From assembly GCA_028820215.1 (NCBI GenBank), contig JAPPKD010000364.1:1-28527 (forward strand): a stretch of DNA of 28,527 nt, given 5' to 3'. Below are positions 24,250 through 28,527 of the stretch, piece by piece; position 1 is the stretch's first letter; every line of letters starts with the position of its first letter. The DNA is from Spirochaetaceae bacterium. Its GTDB lineage: Bacteria; Spirochaetota; Spirochaetia; SZUA-6; Bin103. The position numbers and the translations under genes were made by a program. Under the pieces are notes generated by a model. The model saw only the letters and a program-made list of their open reading frames with translations, did no database searches and had not been told where the DNA came from.

Positions 24250-25484
24250 TGCCCGCCCCCCGCGCAGCGGTCGATCTGACTGCCGTGCGTGGTGACTTTC
24301 CGATGCTGGAACGGCTCGTGCACGGCCGGCCGCTCGCCTACCTGGATAACGCTGCCACCACGCTCAAGCCGCGGACGGTGATCCAGGCGGTGGCCGACCA
24401 CTACCAGGACGAAGTCGCCAACATCCACCGCGGCGTCCACTACCTGAGCCAGAGGGCTACCGCGCGCTACGAGGCCACGCGCGAACGCGTCCGCGACCTG
24501 ATCGGCGCGCGCGCGGGGGAGGAGATCATCTTTACCGCCGGCACAACCGCAGCCATCAACCTGGTCGCGCAGAGCTGGGGTGACGCCAATCTCCGTGACG
24601 GGGACGAGATCGTCGTCACCGAGATGGAGCATCACTCCAACATCGTGCCGTGGCAGATGGCCTGCCAGCGGCGCGGCTGTGCACTGCGCGTGCTGCCGAT
24701 CCTGGACGACGGCAGCCTGGACCTCGATGCGGTGGAGCGGGTGCTGTCGCCGCGCACACGGCTGGTCGCCGTCACGCTGGCATCCAACGCCCTCGGAACA
24801 GTCGTGCCGGTGGCCGGCCTCGCCGCGGCGGCCCACGAGCGCGGCGCCGTGGTGCTGGTCGATGCCGCACAGGCGGTCGCCCACACGCCGATCGACGTTC
24901 AGGCCCTCGACTGCGACTTCCTGGCGTTCTCCGGCCACAAGCTGTACGGGCCGACGGGCGTCGGTGTGCTCTACGGCCGGCGCGAGCTCCTGGAGGAGAT
25001 GCCGCCGGTGACCGGCGGCGGCGACATGATCCGGTCCGTCGCGTTCGAGGGGAGCACCTACGCTGAACTGCCCAACCGGCTGGAAGCGGGGACGCCGAAC
25101 ATCGCCGGCGTCATAGGCCTTGGCGCCGCGATCGACTACGTGCAGGGTCTGGGCTTCGACTGGATCGAAGAGCGCGAGCGCCGCCTGCTGCGCGCCGCGA
25201 CCGAAGCGCTGCAGGCGATCGATGCCGTACGCGTGATCGGCACCGCGGCCGACAAGGCACCGGTGCTGTCGTTCGTGGTCGGCGACATCCACCCGCACGA
25301 CCTGGGCACGATCGCGGACGACGAAGGGGTCGCGATCCGCACCGGACACCACTGCGCACAGCCGGTCATGGAACGCTTCGGCGTGCCCGCCACGGCGCGC
25401 GCGTCGTTTGCGTTCTACAATACGGAAGTGGAGATCGGGGCGCTCACGCGCGCGATCGACCGCACCATGGAGGTATTCGCGTGA
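24249..25484 (+). CDS. sufS: Cysteine desulfurase SufS (type II)
   Basis: This 411-aa PLP enzyme removes sulfur from L-cysteine and hands it to the SufU partner. It has the expected segments AYLDNAATTLKPRTVIQAV, NIHRGVHYLSQRAT, TEMEHHSNIVPW, LVDAAQAVAHTP and AFSGHKLYGPTG, in which K231 is the PLP lysine. The persulfide cysteine is C369 in RTGHHCAQPVM, the type II context. The start is taken at the ATG at 24249 (TGATG overlap with sufD); a GTG one codon earlier is possible. Confidence 0.97.
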   Translation: MPAPRAAVDLTAVRGDFPMLERLVHGRPLAYLDNAATTLKPRTVIQAVADHYQDEVANIHRGVHYLSQRATARYEATRERVRDLIGARAGEEIIFTAGTTAAINLVAQSWGDANLRDGDEIVVTEMEHHSNIVPWQMACQRRGCALRVLPILDDGSLDLDAVERVLSPRTRLVAVTLASNALGTVVPVAGLAAAAHERGAVVLVDAAQAVAHTPIDVQALDCDFLAFSGHKLYGPTGVGVLYGRRELLEEMPPVTGGGDMIRSVAFEGSTYAELPNRLEAGTPNIAGVIGLGAAIDYVQGLGFDWIEERERRLLRAATEALQAIDAVRVIGTAADKAPVLSFVVGDIHPHDLGTIADDEGVAIRTGHHCAQPVMERFGVPATARASFAFYNTEVEIGALTRAIDRTMEVFA

Positions 25485-25963
25485 GCGACCGTGTCGATTC
25501 CGGACAGGCTGACTCAGGACGGGCTGAGCTGTACCAGCAGGTGATCCTTGAGCACAACCGCAACCCGAGGAACTACGGGCCACTCTGCGACGCCACCAAC
25601 AGCGCCGAGGGCGACAACCCGTTGTGCGGCGACCGCTTCACGATCGATTTGCGCCTGGACGAAGACGGCAAGGTGGCGGCCATCGGCTTCTACGGCGCGG
25701 GATGCGCCATCTCCAAGGCGTCCGCGTCCCTGATGACCGAAACGGTCACCGGCATGAGCGCCGACGAGGTGACCGCACTGTTCGAGCGCTTTCACGACCT
25801 GGTGCGCGGGCGCCTCGACTCCACCCGGCACTCCGAGCTGGGCAAGCTGCAGGTGTTCTCCGGCATCTGGGAGTACCCGGCGCGGGTGAAGTGCGCGATT
25901 CTGTCCTGGCACGCGCTGTCCAGCGCGCTCGTCGACGGTGGTGCCGTCACCACGGAGAGTTGA
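25481..25963 (+). CDS. sufU: SufU-type sulfurtransferase / scaffold
   Basis: This 160-aa IscU-like protein is of the SufU kind: a zinc-bound sulfur acceptor for SufS. The three conserved cysteines are C49 (NPLCGD), C75 (GAGCAISKAS) and C138 (ARVKCAILSW); D51 is the fourth ligand. The insert between the second and third cysteine (residues ~85-125) is the SufU-specific region. The GTG start overlaps the sufS stop by GTGA. SufS-SufU pairs are usual in Gram-positive bacteria, spirochaetes and thermophiles that lack SufE. Confidence 0.95.
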   Translation: MSDRVDSGQADSGRAELYQQVILEHNRNPRNYGPLCDATNSAEGDNPLCGDRFTIDLRLDEDGKVAAIGFYGAGCAISKASASLMTETVTGMSADEVTALFERFHDLVRGRLDSTRHSELGKLQVFSGIWEYPARVKCAILSWHALSSALVDGGAVTTES

Positions 25964-25974
25964 GGTCCACCGCC

Positions 25975-26529
25975 GTGCCCGTCGCCATTCTCACGCAGTT
26001 CACCCCCAATCCGAACGCGATGAAGTTCATCCTCAACCTGGACGTGAAGAGCACCGGCAAGATCACGTTCGAGGGGCCGGAGCAGGCAACAGGCGTGCCG
26101 CTGGTGGAGCGGCTGTTCGAATTGCCGTACGTCCGCCAGGTGCACCTGTTCGAGAACGTAATCACCGTCAGCAAGGACGAAGACACCGACTGGCAGGACG
26201 CGGCCGATCAGATCAAGGAGATCGCCGGCAGCGAGATCCAGTCCCACGACCCCGACTTCACCCCGCGGCAGCCGGAGCGCAGCCGTGACGATCTGCCCGA
26301 CGACATCAGGGCCATCGAAGACGTGCTCGACCGAACGGTGCGGCCCTACCTACAGGGCGACGGCGGCGATCTGGACGTGCTGGCGTACGAGGACAAGCGG
26401 GTGGTGGTCAGCTATCAGGGGGCCTGCGGGAGCTGCCCGGCATCGGAATCCGGCACGCTCAGCGCGATCCAGGGAATCCTCCGCGACGAGATCGACCCGG
26501 AGATCGAAGTGGTCTCCGCCACGCTCTGA
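25975..26529 (+). CDS. Nfu-type Fe-S carrier protein
   Basis: This 184-aa protein has an Nfu N-terminal domain (residues 1-90, FTPNPNAMKFILN...GVPLVERLFELPYVRQVHLFENVITVSK) and a NifU C-terminal domain with the CGSC motif (C151 and C154 in GACGSCPAS) that binds a [4Fe-4S] cluster between monomers. The middle is an acidic linker with the VLDRTVRPYLQGDGGDLDVL hallmark of the NifU C domain. Such proteins carry clusters from SufBCD to target apoproteins. The start is GTG at 25975 with GAGG upstream. It is the last gene of the operon. Confidence 0.93.
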   Translation: MPVAILTQFTPNPNAMKFILNLDVKSTGKITFEGPEQATGVPLVERLFELPYVRQVHLFENVITVSKDEDTDWQDAADQIKEIAGSEIQSHDPDFTPRQPERSRDDLPDDIRAIEDVLDRTVRPYLQGDGGDLDVLAYEDKRVVVSYQGACGSCPASESGTLSAIQGILRDEIDPEIEVVSATL

Positions 26530-26556
26530 CGCACACACCGGGATGGCAGGCAATTC

Positions 26557-27759
26557 ATGCAGAACGGCTCCGCACCCGCGGCAGTGCTGTCCGACGCCGG
26601 CTTTCAGACCTACCTGGGCAGCTACTCCGCGCTCGACCGTTACTTCCGCACTGATGGAGCCGCTTCCGAGATCATCCTCACGCGCGGTGACCTGATCGCG
26701 CTGGCTCGGCTGTTCGACGAGCTGACGTTCCCGGGCTTTCCCCTCGAGCACGCGGCCACGCAGGATGGCGGCCGAAGCGTCTTCTTCCGCTGCGCCGACG
26801 ACTCGGAGCCGTGGCCGCGCAACCCGTTCACGGTGCTGGACCTGCGCTACGACCCGCGGACCGGGGTGTTCCACGATCCGCACGGCGTCTACGGCGACCT
26901 GCGGCGCGCCGAACTCGTGCCGGTGCCGGTGGTGCACGCGGAGTGGGTGCGTCTGACCGAGGCGGCCCGCCTGGTGTCGCGCTACCACTACGCTGCCGAT
27001 CCGACCGGTCTGACGCTGCGACGGGAGCCGCCCCCGGTCGCACCGGAGTACCAGCGCCAGATCCTCTGCGAGATCCTGAGCTCGCCCTACCCGGAAAAGG
27101 GGCTGGACCTGCTGCTGCAGGCCGGACTGGTCGACCTTTGGTGGCCGGAGCTCAGCGCCCTGGCCGGCGTCGACCACGCCAAGGAACACCATCCGGAAGG
27201 CGGCGGCTGGCAGCACACGCTGGCGACCTTTGCCCACCGCAAGCGCGCGGACCTGATCCTGTCGCTGGCGCTGCTGCTGCACGACGTTGGCAAGGCGAGC
27301 GCGCGGCCGATCGGCCGCAAGCGCTTCTTCGCTCACGCCGACATCGGCGCTCAGGTGGCGCGGAGGTTCCTGCGGCGGCTCGGCTTCGATCAGCCGGTGG
27401 TGGATGAGGTCGGGTTTCTGGTCCGGTACCACATGATGCCGGGCGCTATGCGGGAGGGCGGTGCCAGCCCCGGGCGCCGCGCCTTGCTGGAGCGCATCAT
27501 GGCCGAGCCGTCCTTCCCCCGGCTTCTGGAGCTGTTCCGCGCGGACACCCTGGCGACCTTCGCCAGCCCGGAGCCGTACTACCGGGCGTGCAGGATCTAC
27601 CGCAGCTACCGCGGCGGGGGCCTGTCTGACGAGGCACCGTTCGGGGTTCTGGTGCGGCCACACCGGGAGCGGACAAAAAAGAATCGGCCGCCGCACGGGC
27701 GACGGCCGACGGGATCAAGGCGGCGCCGCGTACGGCGCCGCTCCGGTCAGAACGGGTAG
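26557..27759 (+). CDS. HD-domain protein with degenerate poly(A)-polymerase/CCA-type N-terminus
   Basis: This 400-aa protein aligns by eye with the poly(A) polymerase/tRNA nucleotidyltransferase family. The half with TVLDLRYDPRTGVFHDPHG, then YGDLRRAELVPV and RLTEAARLVSRYHY, corresponds to the palm-neck region. The catalytic GGxVRD and DxD residues are not seen, so the transferase is probably inactive. The C-terminal HD phosphohydrolase domain is complete by motif: H220 (WQHTLAT), H242-D243 (LLLHDVGKAS) and H260 (FAHADIG). The last ~30 residues (KKNRPPHGRRPTGSRRRRVRRR) are basic and read through the terminator hairpins of the converging gene, so the true family end may be earlier. Similar proteins are annotated in spirochaetes, in my recollection. 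Confidence 0.8.
   Translation: MQNGSAPAAVLSDAGFQTYLGSYSALDRYFRTDGAASEIILTRGDLIALARLFDELTFPGFPLEHAATQDGGRSVFFRCADDSEPWPRNPFTVLDLRYDPRTGVFHDPHGVYGDLRRAELVPVPVVHAEWVRLTEAARLVSRYHYAADPTGLTLRREPPPVAPEYQRQILCEILSSPYPEKGLDLLLQAGLVDLWWPELSALAGVDHAKEHHPEGGGWQHTLATFAHRKRADLILSLALLLHDVGKASARPIGRKRFFAHADIGAQVARRFLRRLGFDQPVVDEVGFLVRYHMMPGAMREGGASPGRRALLERIMAEPSFPRLLELFRADTLATFASPEPYYRACRIYRSYRGGGLSDEAPFGVLVRPHRERTKKNRPPHGRRPTGSRRRRVRRRSGQNG
27675..27709 (-). terminator. Rho-independent terminator of the secreted-protein gene
   Basis: On the minus strand, a 10-bp stem (arms 27700-27709 and 27684-27693, one G-U pair) with a 6-base loop is followed by UUC and six U (27675-27680). The position suits the end of the minus-strand gene at 27767. 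It lies inside the 3' end of the HD gene, so the two convergent transcripts overlap here. Confidence 0.85.
27720..27741 (-). other. Perfect GC hairpin before the terminator
   Basis: GCGGCGCCG and CGGCGCCGC (27720-27728, 27733-27741) form a nine-pair stem with a four-base loop CGTA. A third hairpin, GTAGCGG-A-CCGCTAC (27756-27770), spans the stop codons of both convergent genes. Neither has a U tract of its own, so these are probably accessory to the terminator. Confidence 0.6.
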
Positions 27760-27766
27760 CGGACCG

Positions 27767-28408
27767 CTACATCTCCATCGCCATCGCGGAGAAGTTGCCG
27801 AAGCTGGCCGCCGCCGACGTGGTGCCCACGCCGACCATGTTGTGGCCCTCTCCTTCCAGCGACTGACCCAGGGTGAACGCCCACCACGTGGTCGCGTCGA
27901 ACGGATCCTTGACCCACACGTTGCCATTGCTGGAATCGATGCGGATGCGGACCGTCAGCGGGGTGTTCATCACCATCTCCGCCGTGATGCCGGCGATCAT
28001 CGCTGCCGGGATCTCGAAGCTGTACGTGATGCCCGCGTACTCGTGAATCTCACCCGCGGCGTTGTAAACCTGCGCGTGCAGTCCGGAGCCGCCCAGATTG
28101 GCCGGATCCCAGACCAGACCCATCACGAAGCCGGGCACTATGGCGCCGAAGCCGATGGCGTTGTCCTCCAAGCCGCCCAGGTAGGCGACGTCGAATGAGT
28201 ACTCGGCCTTGCCCTGGATGCCCGCGGGCACCGTGGCTCCAGCCAGCCATGCGGAGGCGTCGGTCTGCGCCAGGCGGCCATCGACCTCCTGCCACATGCC
28301 GCCGTCGGTATGGACGTCGACGCCCATGTACATGGCCATGTGACCATCCGCGAAGGAGAAGGAAGCCGCGAGGGCCACGAGAGCCAAAATCGTCACTACA
28401 CGTTTCAT
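27767..28408 (-). CDS. Small secreted beta-rich protein of unknown function
   Basis: This 213-aa protein has a classic signal peptide, MKRVVTILALVALAASFSFA, with cleavage likely before DGHMAMY (about residue 21). The mature part is a beta-rich domain with NTPLTVRIRIDSSNGNVWVKD and a closing VGVGTTSAAASFGNF, which resembles concanavalin-like lectin folds; this is inference only. There are no cysteines in the mature part and no lipobox, so it is probably periplasmic or exported. I chose the ATG at 28408, preceded by AGAGGTG. A -35/-10 pair and the 49-bp repeat sit upstream, while the longer in-frame version would run through both. It forms its own transcript and converges on the HD gene. It may be abundant, given the good promoter and terminator. 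Confidence 0.85.
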   Translation of the reverse strand: MKRVVTILALVALAASFSFADGHMAMYMGVDVHTDGGMWQEVDGRLAQTDASAWLAGATVPAGIQGKAEYSFDVAYLGGLEDNAIGFGAIVPGFVMGLVWDPANLGGSGLHAQVYNAAGEIHEYAGITYSFEIPAAMIAGITAEMVMNTPLTVRIRIDSSNGNVWVKDPFDATTWWAFTLGQSLEGEGHNMVGVGTTSAAASFGNFSAMAMEM

Positions 28409-28444
28409 CTTATCTCGCACCTCTTTGTTTGGGAGTTGCGGTCG

Positions 28445-28473
28445 ATCATACCGATGCCGTCCGGCAGATGCAA
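28445..28473 (-). promoter_or_regulatory. Sigma-70 promoter of the secreted-protein gene
   Basis: On the minus strand TTGCAT (28468-28473) and TATGAT (28445-28450) are separated by 17 bases. The start of transcription would lie near 28438, giving a leader of about 30 bases. The 49-bp repeat ends five bases before the -35 box. The promoter of the mmd operon at 60-88 has the same layout. Confidence 0.75.
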
Positions 28474-28478
28474 CCGCC

Positions 28479-28527
28479 CGCATTGCCTCATCAAAAATCC
28501 ACACGAACGAAAACCGGTGCCTCATCG
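28479..28527 (-). repeat. 49-bp dispersed repeat, right copy
   Basis: This is the exact reverse complement of 6-54 and forms the very end of the window. Relative to its downstream gene it has the same orientation as the left copy. Translated in frame with the secreted protein it would add the residues MRHRFSFVWIFDEAMR, but a promoter lies between it and the gene, so it is unlikely to be coding. Confidence 0.9.

Noticed and set aside
27618..27640. Resemblance of GACGAGGCACCGTTC in the HD gene to part of the 49-bp element
   Set aside because: About a dozen bases match, too few to call a third copy; it may be chance or a degenerate remnant.

Overview
The window is a G+C-rich bacterial chromosome fragment (roughly two thirds G+C by eye) that is almost fully coding. 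Many genes are coupled by ATGA, GTGA or TGATG overlaps. Gene content (sodium-pump acyl-CoA decarboxylase, SUF-only Fe-S assembly, a poly(A)-polymerase-like HD protein with a degenerate nucleotidyltransferase half, many GTG/TTG starts) fits an uncultured Spirochaetota-like lineage. That placement is a guess and has not been tested against a phylogeny. The contig starts and ends inside the same 49-bp sequence in inverted orientation, so it probably broke at a dispersed repeat.

Layout. (1) 60-4379, plus: a promoter and a four-subunit Na+-translocating methylmalonyl-CoA decarboxylase (mmdA, OadG-type subunit, biotin carrier mmdC, membrane mmdB), with a translationally coupled 242-aa protein of unknown function. 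(2) 4410-5174, plus: two operator palindromes, an ArsR-type repressor and a VOC/glyoxalase protein, less G+C-rich than the surroundings. (3) 5191-7116, minus: an amidohydrolase, a Rieske ferredoxin-like protein and a phosphoribosyltransferase, overlapping end to end. (4) 7165-15588, minus: two halves of a heterodimeric ABC exporter, nadA, an HdeD-like membrane protein, a VapBC toxin-antitoxin pair, nadC and nadB. The de novo NAD pathway is thus split by HdeD and the toxin-antitoxin pair.

(5) 15793-17341, plus: HigB toxin with its own promoter, followed by an antitoxin fused to an ImmA/IrrE-type metallopeptidase. (6) 17364-18092, minus: a second, unrelated HExxH protein, tail to tail with the antitoxin. 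(7) 18219-20195, plus: a Kch-like potassium channel with RCK domain and an altered selectivity filter, then a short-chain dehydrogenase. (8) 20207-26529, plus: an Rrf2/IscR-like regulator with clustered cysteines, then sufB-sufC-sufD-sufS-sufU and an Nfu-type Fe-S carrier, a complete iron-sulfur assembly operon. (9) 26557-27759, plus: an HD-domain protein related to CCA-adding enzymes and poly(A) polymerases. (10) 27675-28473, minus: a small secreted protein with a clear promoter, signal peptide and rho-independent terminator, converging on the HD gene.

Several products meet functionally. The SUF operon could supply clusters to NadA and the Rieske protein, and its regulator looks Fe-S sensing. 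The best leads for something new are the 49-bp element placed at identical distance from two promoters, the HigB/HigA-ImmA module beside a second metallopeptidase, the GYD channel filter, and the unknown protein coupled to the decarboxylase. No tRNA, rRNA, CRISPR array or insertion sequence was recognised. The only gaps near 100-200 bases are 1-131, 4380-4482, 15589-15827 and 18093-18268; what they contain is listed below.
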